Shown here: positions 44,748-53,337 of the stretch, piece after piece
How the letters are laid out: every line of letters begins with the position of its first letter
Position numbering within the stretch: position 1 is the stretch's first letter
DNA from: Intestinimonas butyriciproducens
Lineage (GTDB): Bacteria > Bacillota > Clostridia > Oscillospirales > Oscillospiraceae
Length of the DNA: 64,000 nucleotides
Direction of reading: 5' to 3'
NCBI RefSeq assembly: GCF_004154955.1
Contig: NZ_CP011524.1
Span: 1,302,001-1,366,000 of the forward strand
Program-made: the position numbers and the translations under genes
Notes under the pieces: model-generated
What the model was told of the DNA's origin: nothing
What the model saw: only the letters and a program-made list of their open reading frames with translations
Databases searched by the model: none

Positions 44748-45983
44748 TTACTGGGCCAGATAGGTGTCGCGGAAGTTGCTGGCGTCGGCGGAGGAGGGGG
44801 CGAAGCCTTCCACGTAGGAGGCGGTCACAAAATACTTCATGGGGCTGGCGATGCAGATCTTGGTGCAGTCCTCGATGCAGATGAGCTGGGCCTCATTGTA
44901 GATCTCCTCGCGTTTGGACTCGTCGGTGGTGGCGATACCCTGGGCGCAGAGCCCATCCACCCGCTCGTTGGAGAAACCGAACACGTTGGCGCTGGCACCG
45001 GTGCCGAAGAAGAAGGAGATGGAGCGGTTGGGATCGGTGCCCGCGCCGTCGTTGACGATCATCAGGTCAAAACCGGCCTCAGGGGTGCTCATTTTGCCCC
45101 AAATGTCCACGTATTCGCCGGACTCCAGATTGGTGATCTCCAGGTCGATGTATATCTCGGCCAACTGCTGCTGGAGAACCACAGCGGCCTGACGGATGGA
45201 GTCCATGAGGCCGGCCGCCACTTTCAGGGTCAGACGGTTGCCGTCGTTGTAACCGGCGGCCTCCATCAGTTCCTTGGCTTTCTCCACATTGGTCTGGTAG
45301 AGCTCCATGTCGGAGACGTCCAGAGACCAGTGTCCCAGTCCGGGAGGCACCATGGAACAGGGGACGGCCTGCCCGCCGAAGACCACGTTGATGATGGCGT
45401 CGCGGTCCATGGCATAGCTCATGGCCTGGCGGACGTTGATATCCTGGAGGGCGGGGGTGGAGAGGTTGCAGCCCAAGGCGATGTAGTCGTTGGTCTGGTA
45501 GCTGATGACGTTCAGATTCGCCTCTTTCTCCGCCGCGGCAATGTTGGTGGCGGACAGGCTTGCAAAGTCGATCTCCCCGGTGCGGAGGGCGGCCAGCCGG
45601 GCGGCTTCATCGCCGATGAGGAAGTAGGTGATGCCGTCAAGCTGGACCCGGTCGGCGTCCCAGTAGTCGGAGAACTTGGTGATGGTCACGTAGTTGTCGG
45701 GCAGCCACTCCCCCAGGGTAAAGGGGCCGGTGCCGCCGTCCGCGCGCATCAGATCGCCGTTTTCCTCGATCACGTCCTTATCCACGATAGCACCGTAGTT
45801 GCTGGTCAGGGTGCTGAGGAAAGCGGCGTTGGGCTCAGCCAGCGTGAATTGGACGGTATAGGTGTCCAGGGCCTCCACAGCGGTGACACCGCCGTAATAG
45901 CTGGCCTTGCTGCCCAGCGCGCCGATGTCGCCGGCCTCAGTTTTGCCCAGGATTCGGTCAAAGGTATATACTAGGTCGCCCAT
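44748..45983 (-). pseudogene. Peptide ABC binding protein lacking its N-terminus
   Basis: A 411-residue SBP_bac_5 domain (PFTLGEWLPDNYVTITKFSD, INVRQAMSYAMDRDAIINVV, ERVDGLCAQGIATTDESKRE). It starts abruptly with MGDLVYTFDRILG, a segment that normally lies ~110 residues in; signal peptide, lipobox and first lobe are absent. The sequence upstream of 45983 is AT-rich and unrelated. No export signal remains, so it cannot work as a normal surface binding protein. The rest of the frame is intact, so the loss is recent. Confidence 0.8.
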
Positions 45984-46047
45984 TAATAATAAACACTATT
46001 ATGTATAACGCTTTTCGAAACTAATTAGACTTTTTCTTGCATATCTG

Positions 46048-46075
46048 TTGACAAAATGGATTAAATGTATATAAT
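46048..46075 (+). promoter_or_regulatory. Promoter of the secreted paralogue pair
   Basis: TTGACA (46048-46053), 16-bp spacer, TATAAT (46070-46075), in the AT-rich island. Confidence 0.75.
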
Positions 46076-46183
46076 TTAAGTGTAAAAAATTGGGCACTAT
46101 ATATAATAAAATGAGGTGATTCCAATGCAGGATAGGCGCTATTGCAATTTTATCAATTTGATTTTAGTAAGGAGGATATAATT

Positions 46184-46576
46184 GTGAGAAAAATTTTAAA
46201 ACAAAGCCTAGCACTGTTATTTGTAGTTGCTTTACTTGTATCAAGTAATATTTCCTTCGCTTCAGCTCAAACAATTGAGATCACTCCTCGGTCAATGAGT
46301 GTAACAATTCCGGGCAGTGGTAGCCAAAGAGTGGCTATCCCATACCTAGAAAAAGGCAACATTTTAGGAGTACGAATCACATCTACTACACAGCCTAAAG
46401 CTGATATCCTAGTTAAAATTTTTGAGTGGAACACTGGGGAGTTTGAGGACAGTAAAATTGTGTCCGGTACTGGGATAGTTTCCTTTCAATGTGTGCACAC
46501 ATCATATTACCAGGTCTGTTTAGAAAACTATTCAGCAAATACTGTTACAATTGAGTATGAGTTATTATTTACATAA
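46184..46576 (+). CDS. Secreted small beta-rich protein (paralogue 1)
   Basis: A 130-residue protein from GTG 46184 with AAGGAGGATATAATT upstream. It has a signal peptide (RKILKQSLALLFVVALLVSS, cleavage near FASAQ) and a short mature domain of ~105 residues. Alternating hydrophobic positions suggest a beta sandwich. The end TVTIEYELLF matches the end of the next gene product (LSIEYTIEI). Codon use and base composition are AT-rich, unlike the neighbours. Function unknown. Confidence 0.72.
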   Translation: MRKILKQSLALLFVVALLVSSNISFASAQTIEITPRSMSVTIPGSGSQRVAIPYLEKGNILGVRITSTTQPKADILVKIFEWNTGEFEDSKIVSGTGIVSFQCVHTSYYQVCLENYSANTVTIEYELLFT

Positions 46577-46613
46577 TAGGTTGATGATGAAACTTTAGTG
46601 AAGGAGCATTGAA

Positions 46614-47015
46614 ATGAAAAGAAGTGTCTGTCAAAAGGTAGTCTCTACAATACTAATTCTCGCTTGCATTTTACCATCCGCGATGTTAAGTACTTCTGCA
46701 TATTCAGAGCAAACCCTCTCTCCCACACGTCGTTATTCAATGACGCTTAAACCAGGAGAAACTAAAACTCTTAGTACCCCTGTAGTTGTTTCAGCGGGTT
46801 CGAGTGTTGTGTGGCTTGTAATTTGGACGCCAGCCAGTGCGACTATAGAGCATAGCGCAGTGGGTGAAGATGGTACCTTTGCCAGTACTTCAAATAAAGA
46901 TGGCATCTTGTCGTCCACAGTTACTGCGACTACATCAGGTATCCAACATTATTATCTCCACAATCCTAGTGCATCTACGACTTTATCAATTGAGTATACT
47001 ATCGAAATTAAATAA
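46614..47015 (+). CDS. Secreted small beta-rich protein (paralogue 2)
   Basis: A 133-residue protein with signal peptide (VVSTILILACILPSAMLSTS, cleavage near SAYSEQ) and a mature part YSMTLKPGETKTLSTPVVVS that parallels SVTIPGSGSQRVAIPY in paralogue 1. Gly/Ser/Thr-rich, no cysteine after the signal. GAAGGAGCATTGAA precedes the ATG. A perfect terminator follows. Layout recalls small PPC-like or adhesin domains, but no family is recognised. Confidence 0.72.
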   Translation: MKRSVCQKVVSTILILACILPSAMLSTSAYSEQTLSPTRRYSMTLKPGETKTLSTPVVVSAGSSVVWLVIWTPASATIEHSAVGEDGTFASTSNKDGILSSTVTATTSGIQHYYLHNPSASTTLSIEYTIEIK

Positions 47016-47028
47016 ATCAAATTTAGTA

Positions 47029-47077
47029 GCACATAACGCCAGAAGATATGTATCTTCTGGCGTTATGTGCTTTGTTT
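47029..47077 (+). terminator. Terminator of the AT-rich island operon
   Basis: A 20-bp perfect stem (47029-47048 with 47051-47070), two-base loop, then TTTGTTT. From 47078 to 47235 no gene is visible. Confidence 0.85.
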
Positions 47078-47235
47078 AGTAACACTCATTTTAGAAGTTT
47101 ATGGCGCTCCCAGGTTCAACCTTGATAAGGGTGCAACGGGCGCACTCGGATGTAGCAGGTCCAAAATGAGCAACTTGGTGAGTTTGATGGTCACTGCGCT
47201 CACCCGCGGATTCTTAACTAAGAAAAAATGAAATT

Positions 47236-48081
47236 TTATTCCTCCTGAAAGCTGCGAATCAGATCATGGGTCCGCCGCAGGCTCTCTTCGGTCCGCTCCG
47301 GGTCATGCTTTGCAATACCGAGATACAGCAGGTCCAGGATGAAGAGCCCGGAGGTGCGGGAGGTCATGGCGCCCACCCGCAGTTCCTTCTCCTCACCGGG
47401 GACGAAAAGGGGATAGTCGGCCAGACGGGCGAGCGTGTTGCGGTTGGCCTGGGTGATGGCGATCACCTTGGCGCCGTGTTCTTTGGCTGCTCTGGCGGCC
47501 AGCACAGTCTCGCGGGTCTCGCCGCTGTAGCTGATGGCGATGATGATGTCCTCCGGCCCCAGCAGTGAGGCGGTAGCGAGATTGGTATGGGCGTCGGAGT
47601 GGTAGGTGGCGGGAATGCCGATGCGGGAGGATTTATAGAGAAAATCCATGGCCAGCAGGCCGGAGGCACCCACACCGAAGAGATGGATGCGCCTGCCGGC
47701 ACAGATCTCCTCCACAGCCTGAGACAGGATGGAGACGTTGAGCATTTGGTAGGTGAGAGAGGTGTTTTGGAGATGAATGCGCTCGGCTTTTCGGACAATG
47801 GTCTCCATATCGTCATTGTCACGGATGGCGGCCTGGAAATCATCCAGCTCTCCCTGTCCGGACTCCCGGGCCAAGTCCAATTTGAGCGCGGTGAAACCCT
47901 TAAAGCCCAGCCGTTTGGAAAAACGGACCACCGCCGCAGGGGAGGAGGTGCAGGCTGCGGCGTATTCCTTGGCGTTCATATGGATGACCTCAGAGGTGTG
48001 GTCCAGCAGATATGCGGCCAGCCGCTGTTCCGTGCTTGTCAGGCTGTCCAGACATTCTTTGATCAAAAGTGTACAACCCAT
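47236..48081 (-). CDS. murR: RpiR-family regulator (MurR-like)
   Basis: A 281-residue RpiR protein: N-terminal HTH (LTSTEQRLAAYLLDH, SPAAVVRFSKRLGFKGFTAL) and C-terminal SIS sugar-phosphate domain (HLFGVGASGLLAMDF, IAISYSGETRETV). It faces away from murQ-anmK, so MurNAc-6-phosphate is the likely ligand, as for MurR. ATG 48081 has GGGGAG eight bases upstream; ATG 48096 has none. Confidence 0.88.
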   Translation of the reverse strand: MGCTLLIKECLDSLTSTEQRLAAYLLDHTSEVIHMNAKEYAAACTSSPAAVVRFSKRLGFKGFTALKLDLARESGQGELDDFQAAIRDNDDMETIVRKAERIHLQNTSLTYQMLNVSILSQAVEEICAGRRIHLFGVGASGLLAMDFLYKSSRIGIPATYHSDAHTNLATASLLGPEDIIIAISYSGETRETVLAARAAKEHGAKVIAITQANRNTLARLADYPLFVPGEEKELRVGAMTSRTSGLFILDLLYLGIAKHDPERTEESLRRTHDLIRSFQEE

Positions 48082-48108
48082 AGTGGAGCTCCCCATTGTT
48101 TTTTATCC

Positions 48109-48137
48109 AGTATAGCAAAAACGACAGTATAAGTCCA
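48109..48137 (-). promoter_or_regulatory. murR promoter
   Basis: On the minus strand TGGACT (48132-48137), 17-bp spacer, TATACT (48109-48114). Confidence 0.65.
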
Positions 48138-48187
48138 TATGTTTTAAAACTAAATTTCAAAAATTCAACAAAGAACATGAAATCTTA

Positions 48188-48216
48188 TTGACAGCGGGGA
48201 ATGGATGCGATAGTCT
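48188..48216 (+). promoter_or_regulatory. murQ promoter
   Basis: TTGACA (48188-48193), 17-bp spacer, TAGTCT (48211-48216). It lies ~50 bp from the murR promoter, so one bound MurR could cover both. Confidence 0.6.
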
Positions 48217-48243
48217 GAAAAGGAACAGATTGGAGGTGGTGAG

Positions 48244-49164
48244 ATGGACGATTATTTGGCGGGGCTGTCCACCGAGGGGATCAATGAGGACACCCGGAAT
48301 ATCGACCTTTGCTCTACCGAAGAAATGGTGGCCATGATCAACCGCCAGGACGCCCTTGTGGCCGGGGCGGTGGCCGCCGAGCAGCAGCACATCGCACGGG
48401 CGGTGGACCTTATTTATCAATGCTTCAAAAAAGGGGGGCGTCTCATCTATCTGGGGGCCGGGACCTCTGGGCGGCTGGGCGTGCTGGACGCCTCGGAATG
48501 TCAGCCCACCTTCGGCGTCTCTCCGGAAATGGTGCAGGGCTATATCGCCGGCGGGGATACCGCTCTGCGTTGCCCGGTAGAGGGCTGTGAGGACAGCGAG
48601 GCCGACGGAAGGAACCTGGCGGACAGTCTGGAGGTGGGGGAGACCGACGTGGTGGTAGGCATCACCGCCAGCGGCAGCGCGCCTTACGTTCTGGCGGCGC
48701 TGCGGCGGGCAAAGGAGCGGGGGAGCGTAACCATCGGGGTATGCACGAACGCCCACTCCAGGCTGGAGGCGCTCTGCGACGTGACCATAGCCCCCCTGGT
48801 GGGGCCGGAGGTCATCTCGGGGTCCACGAGAATGAAATCCGGCACCGCCCAGAAGATGGTCCTCAATATGCTGACGACCTGCTCCATGATCAAACTGGGC
48901 AAGGTATACGGCAATCTGATGGTCGATCTGAAGGCCAGCAACCGGAAGCTGGAGGACAGAGCCAAACGTCTCATCATCCACGCCACCGGCGTGGACCCGG
49001 CGTGCGCAGGACGGGCCCTGGAGGCAGCCGGCGGACATGTGAAGCTTGCAATCCTGATGATCAAAAGCGGCCTGGACGCACCGTCGGCGGGGGCGCTGCT
49101 GGAGCGCTGTGAGGGCCGTCTGGCCCAGGCGATCCGGGAAGCGGAGCAAGGAGGCGTGCACTGA
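48244..49164 (+). CDS. murQ: N-acetylmuramic acid 6-phosphate etherase
   Basis: A 306-residue SIS-domain lyase that cleaves the lactyl ether of MurNAc-6-P to GlcNAc-6-P and lactate. LIYLGAGTSGRLGVLDASE, PTFGVSPEMVQGYIAGG, GITASGSAPYVLAAL and STRMKSGTAQKMVLNMLTT are family signatures. The ribosome-binding site is GGAGGTGGTGAG. anmK overlaps its last base. Confidence 0.96.
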   Translation: MDDYLAGLSTEGINEDTRNIDLCSTEEMVAMINRQDALVAGAVAAEQQHIARAVDLIYQCFKKGGRLIYLGAGTSGRLGVLDASECQPTFGVSPEMVQGYIAGGDTALRCPVEGCEDSEADGRNLADSLEVGETDVVVGITASGSAPYVLAALRRAKERGSVTIGVCTNAHSRLEALCDVTIAPLVGPEVISGSTRMKSGTAQKMVLNMLTTCSMIKLGKVYGNLMVDLKASNRKLEDRAKRLIIHATGVDPACAGRALEAAGGHVKLAILMIKSGLDAPSAGALLERCEGRLAQAIREAEQGGVH

Positions 49165-50381
49165 TGCTGCGAGAGCTCCAGAAGAAAGCAGTCCGCCGGG
49201 TGGTGGGCATGATGTCGGGCACTTCGGTAGACGGGGTGGACGCCGCTGTGGTGGAGATCGGGGGAAGCGCCGCCGCGCCGCAGGTAAAGCTGCTGGCCTT
49301 TGAGAACCGCCCCTATCCCCCGGCGGTGCGGGAGCAGATCTTCCGCCTTTTCCAGCCCCAATCAGCCACAGTGGATCGAGTGGGGTATATGAATTTCCTG
49401 CTGGGAGAGCTCTACGCCTCCGCTGCGCGGAGCGTGATCGAAAAGGCGGGGCTGGGGCCGGAGGATATCGACTTGATCGGCTCCCATGGGCAGACCATCT
49501 GGCACCAGCCGGAGATCTGTGAAAAGGATGGGTATCCGATCCGCTACACAGTCCAGATCGGCGAGGGGGCGGTCATCGCCGGGCGCACCGGGATCCCCAC
49601 CGTGTCCGACTTCAGGGTGGCCGACATGGCCATGGGAGGACAGGGCGCTCCTCTGGTACCCTTTTCCGAATATCTCCTATACCGGAGAGAGGACGAGACG
49701 ATCCTGCTCCAGAACATCGGGGGGATCGGGAATATGACCGTGATGCCAGCGAAGGCAAAGCCGGAGGAGGTCTATGCCTTCGATACCGGTCCGGGAAACA
49801 TGATCATCGATGCCGTGACGGCGGCCGTTACCGGTGGAAAACAGACCTTTGACGAGGGCGGACGCCTCGGCGGCAGCGGCACCGTGAACCAGAGGCTGCT
49901 CGCCTGGCTCCAGCAGGAGCCCTATTATGCCCGGCCGCTGCCCAAGACCACGGGGCGGGAGCGATTTGGGACACAATATACGGCGAAGATACTGGACTGG
50001 CGGAAGACACACCCTATTTCCGACGCGGACCTGGTGGCGACGGTCACCGATCTCACGGCCTGGTCCATCGTGGACGCCTACGAGCGGTACGTGCTGGGGC
50101 GGTACCGCGCCGGAGAGCTCATCGTGGGCGGGGGCGGAAGCTATAACAGCACCCTGCTCGGGGACTTGACCAGGCGCTTTGCGCCTCACGGCGTAAAGGT
50201 GAGGACCCAGGAGGAGCTGGGCTGGAGCAGCGACGCAAAGGAAGCCGTCGCCTTCGCCCTGCTGGCCGACTGCTGCGTCCGGGAGCGCACGAATACCCTC
50301 CCCAGTGTGACAGGCGCGTCGGAAGCGGCCATTATGGGGAAAATATCTCTGCCGGCGAGGGGGAACGGGGCATGCAGCTAA
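49164..50381 (+). CDS. anmK: Anhydro-N-acetylmuramic acid kinase
   Basis: A 405-residue kinase of the ASKHA fold that opens and phosphorylates 1,6-anhydro-MurNAc to MurNAc-6-P. VGMMSGTSVDGVDAAVVEIG, SHGQTIWHQ, TVSDFRVADMAMGGQGAPLV, FDTGPGNMIID and VGGGGSYN match the family. It overlaps murQ by one base and the GNAT gene by 10 bases, so all three share one operon. Confidence 0.95.
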   Translation: MLRELQKKAVRRVVGMMSGTSVDGVDAAVVEIGGSAAAPQVKLLAFENRPYPPAVREQIFRLFQPQSATVDRVGYMNFLLGELYASAARSVIEKAGLGPEDIDLIGSHGQTIWHQPEICEKDGYPIRYTVQIGEGAVIAGRTGIPTVSDFRVADMAMGGQGAPLVPFSEYLLYRREDETILLQNIGGIGNMTVMPAKAKPEEVYAFDTGPGNMIIDAVTAAVTGGKQTFDEGGRLGGSGTVNQRLLAWLQQEPYYARPLPKTTGRERFGTQYTAKILDWRKTHPISDADLVATVTDLTAWSIVDAYERYVLGRYRAGELIVGGGGSYNSTLLGDLTRRFAPHGVKVRTQEELGWSSDAKEAVAFALLADCCVRERTNTLPSVTGASEAAIMGKISLPARGNGACS

Positions 50382-50845
50382 AGCTGGAACAGGCGGGACC
50401 AGAGTGCCCGGAGGGCTGCGAGGAGATTTTTCGGAACAGCTTGATCTATGAGCGATATTTTCAGGACCCGGGCCGCCTGGAGGCGAGCCTGCACCGGGCG
50501 GCGGAGCAGGGGGAGCTCTATCTGGCGGTAAGCGAATCCGGCGAGCTTGCCGGGGCCATGCGGATCGTCATGAAAGGCTTTTGCGGCCTGTATCCCTATC
50601 TGAGCCTGATCGGAGTCAGGGATGGGTTCCGCGGGCGCGGTGTGGGAGGGTTCCTGATGGAGCATCTGGAGCGCCTGGCCCGGGAGGCCGGCAGCCGGCG
50701 GGTGACCTTGATGGTCAGCGATTTCAACGAGAGCGCCCAGCAATTCTATCAGGCGCGCGGCTACTGGAGATTGGGTGTGCTCCGCGATGCGGTAAAGCCC
50801 GGGATCGCTGAATTTGTCATGGTTAAGGACCTGGAGCCCGTTTGA
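50372..50845 (+). CDS. GNAT-family acetyltransferase
   Basis: A 157-residue N-acetyltransferase with the acetyl-CoA motif A (IGVRDGFRGRGVGGFLMEHL) and motif B (NESAQQFYQARGYWRLG). It overlaps the anmK end by 10 bases and is the last gene of the operon. It may act on an amino sugar, since its neighbours handle amino sugars; not provable from sequence. Confidence 0.85.
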   Translation: MQLKLEQAGPECPEGCEEIFRNSLIYERYFQDPGRLEASLHRAAEQGELYLAVSESGELAGAMRIVMKGFCGLYPYLSLIGVRDGFRGRGVGGFLMEHLERLAREAGSRRVTLMVSDFNESAQQFYQARGYWRLGVLRDAVKPGIAEFVMVKDLEPV

Positions 50846-50907
50846 ATATGGGCCATACGCCCGGCACCGCGGGATTCCTGTCCCGGAGCCGGTTGAGAAT
50901 GAAAACA

Positions 50908-50946
50908 AGGAAGGGCGCTGCGTACACGGTACGCAGCGCCCTTCCT
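50908..50946 (-). terminator. Terminator of the coiled-coil/MMPL operon
   Basis: An 18-bp stem (50908-50925 with 50929-50946); on the minus strand it is followed by TTGTTTTC. On the plus strand it ends the GNAT transcript without a T-run. Confidence 0.8.
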
Positions 50947-50973
50947 GCAGGCTGGGACAGAAAAGAGGAACCG

Positions 50974-53322
50974 TCAGCCCCGGCGAAATACTCCGGTGAG
51001 CATATGCCAGAAATCCCGGAACATGGCTGCAATGCGGCTCCAAACCGTCCCCTGGGAGGCAGTGTCCACCGATGTGGCATCTTCGGAAGCCGTCTCCGGC
51101 ACTTTGATCTCCTGGGTGCGCATGATGAACTGAATGCTGTTGGGGGAGGCGTTTTTGCTGGAGGTAAGAGAGATAGGGGCGGCATCGGCGTCCATCAGCA
51201 GCAGATTGTTGTCCCCGCCGGTGTGGCTGTTCCACTCGTCCTCGATCAGACTGGTGATGGTGGCTTTGGCCGCGCGGATGGTGTCCGTCTGTGACAGGCC
51301 GGTGGTGGAGCGCCGTAGCGCATCGGCCAGTCCGGACAGGGCCTGGCGGGTGCCCTCGTCCAGATCCCCGCCGCTGTCCTTGAGGAGGGATTCGGCGGAG
51401 CGGAGAAAGGCCGTGGAATTGCGCAGACCGGACGTGGCGGCGTCGGTGAGCGCCTGCGCATCGGAAAGAGCCTGTTGTGCCTGTGGCTCATAGGTATTCA
51501 GGGTCCCGTCCAGGGATTGGAGGAGGTCCAGCGCGGTGTCGGCGTTTTTGGTCACCCGGCCCGCCAGGTCCCCCAGTTCATCCAGACTGTTGAGCAGAGA
51601 GGAGGCAGCCCCTTCGTGAGCTTTTCCATCCTTCAAAAGGCTTGCGGCCAGCTTGGAGAGCTCCTCCAGATCGCCGGAGAGACCGTCTTCTCCCAGCCAA
51701 TAGCACAGATTTTGGAGGTCGCCCACGACCTGAGAGGTGGGCTTTGCGATCCCCTTGAGCAGGCGGTTGACCTCGCTGATCTTCCCATTGACGCCGTCAA
51801 TGACTTCGTTGACCGTATCGGCCTGGTCCAGCTTATCCCAGAAGTCCGGATCGCTCTCCATCTGGTTCCAGAGAACGTTCATCTGCGCGGCCGTGGCCGC
51901 GTCCAGTCCAACGGCCGGGCTGGTCAGGAAAACCTGAAAGGTGACCTGATCCCGCATCGCCTCCGGGACATTCTGGAGATAGAGCTGGTGGGCGTTGGCG
52001 GTGGCGGCGGCGCTCTCACGGAGCTCGTAGATGGACATACCCTCTATGGTGATCTCGTCGACGGTGGACATGCCGCTGATCCGGCTCAGTGTGTTCTCCA
52101 GGGCGCTCAGGCTGCTTTGCAGGTCGTCCATCTGATCGCTCATATAATAGAAGTCGTCTTCCAGGTTGGAGGCGATCACGGAGGCGGACTTGTTATAGGA
52201 CTCCACGCTGTCTATCAGCTCGCGCAGAGAGCTTGTGTCCAACTGGATTTGCTGGATGATCTTCCGTGTGGATTCCAGCTCCGGTTTCAGCGCCACGGCG
52301 TTCTCGGTGAGGTCGGTCAGCGTCTGCGTCGTCTCGGTCAGCGCCTGGGAAGCGGAGGCCAGGTGGCCCGCTGCTGGCTCCAATGCATCGGAAAGGGTGT
52401 CCAGATCGGCCAGGGCTGCGTCGGCATTCTGATAGACATGATCTTTTCCGCCGGAAATGGTGCGCCGCGCGTCATTCAGGCGGTCCAGGCCGTTGGCGGT
52501 GGTGTTCAGGCTGCCGCTCATGCCGTCCAGGGTGTCCAGAATGACGTCCAGACTGTCGTTGATGGCGTCGTAGGAGTCTTCGACTTTCTCTTTGGCCTCG
52601 CGCAGGTCGGCGATCTGATCCAACTGTCCGAGCGTGGCGGGAACGGCCAAGAGGACCATGCCGGGAAAGGAGAAATCGTTGCTGCCCACCCGGATGGCGA
52701 AGTGCTGCTCCTCTCCGGGCATGACCATAAAGAGTACGGTGCGCAGGTTGCCGATGAGTTGGACCTCGGCGCCCGGCGCCTCCAGGGAGAGAATATCGTC
52801 CGCATTGAAGGCGGTCGCAGCAGTCAGGACCAGATTGTTCCGGCTGTATGCAGGGGCGGCGGGATTGGGCAGCACGTCCAGATCGATCTCCACCAGGCCG
52901 GTCTTGCCGGCCAGATCTTCAGCCAGAGCGGGAGCGCCGTTGAGCTTATAGGAGAGCGTGAGGGTCCAGGGCAGATCCCGGAAAGGCTGCTCCGTTTTCC
53001 CCTCGAAGTAGAAATGCTCCGGCCCATCCTCGCCCAACTCGAAGGTGACGGCGCCGTCCTGGGTGGTGGGGGCCCGGTCGTCGGTGAGGTTGATGATCTC
53101 GTCGTAAGTACCATAGTCGGTGAGTTCGGTATTGCCGTTGGTCTGGTAGCTCTTGACCACGCTGCTGTTTATCAGGCCGCCGTAATAATCGAGGGTCGCA
53201 TAATAGGACTCGTCACACACGGGGGAGAGGGCTCCCGAGGCCAGAGCGGGGGGACAGAGCAGCGCTGCGCTCACTGCGGCGGCCAGTACCAGCGCCCCAA
53301 TACGTTGATGAGTGGTTTTCAT
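50974..53322 (-). CDS. Secreted coiled-coil protein, partner of MMPL transporter
   Basis: A 782-residue protein with a signal peptide (GALVLAAAVSAALLCPPALA) and then a beta-rich N-terminal domain (~30-260), a long helical region with heptad repeats (~260-720; SALENTLSRISGM, NSLDELGDLAGRVTKN), and a C-terminal hydrophobic stretch (SRIAAMFRDFWHMLTGVFRR). The layout resembles YhgE/Pip-type and MMPL-linked periplasmic proteins. It lies 15 bp after the MMPL gene and is its likely extracellular partner. Substrate unknown. Confidence 0.75.
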   Translation of the reverse strand: MKTTHQRIGALVLAAAVSAALLCPPALASGALSPVCDESYYATLDYYGGLINSSVVKSYQTNGNTELTDYGTYDEIINLTDDRAPTTQDGAVTFELGEDGPEHFYFEGKTEQPFRDLPWTLTLSYKLNGAPALAEDLAGKTGLVEIDLDVLPNPAAPAYSRNNLVLTAATAFNADDILSLEAPGAEVQLIGNLRTVLFMVMPGEEQHFAIRVGSNDFSFPGMVLLAVPATLGQLDQIADLREAKEKVEDSYDAINDSLDVILDTLDGMSGSLNTTANGLDRLNDARRTISGGKDHVYQNADAALADLDTLSDALEPAAGHLASASQALTETTQTLTDLTENAVALKPELESTRKIIQQIQLDTSSLRELIDSVESYNKSASVIASNLEDDFYYMSDQMDDLQSSLSALENTLSRISGMSTVDEITIEGMSIYELRESAAATANAHQLYLQNVPEAMRDQVTFQVFLTSPAVGLDAATAAQMNVLWNQMESDPDFWDKLDQADTVNEVIDGVNGKISEVNRLLKGIAKPTSQVVGDLQNLCYWLGEDGLSGDLEELSKLAASLLKDGKAHEGAASSLLNSLDELGDLAGRVTKNADTALDLLQSLDGTLNTYEPQAQQALSDAQALTDAATSGLRNSTAFLRSAESLLKDSGGDLDEGTRQALSGLADALRRSTTGLSQTDTIRAAKATITSLIEDEWNSHTGGDNNLLLMDADAAPISLTSSKNASPNSIQFIMRTQEIKVPETASEDATSVDTASQGTVWSRIAAMFRDFWHMLTGVFRRG

Positions 53323-53337
53323 GGGAATGGGCTCCTT

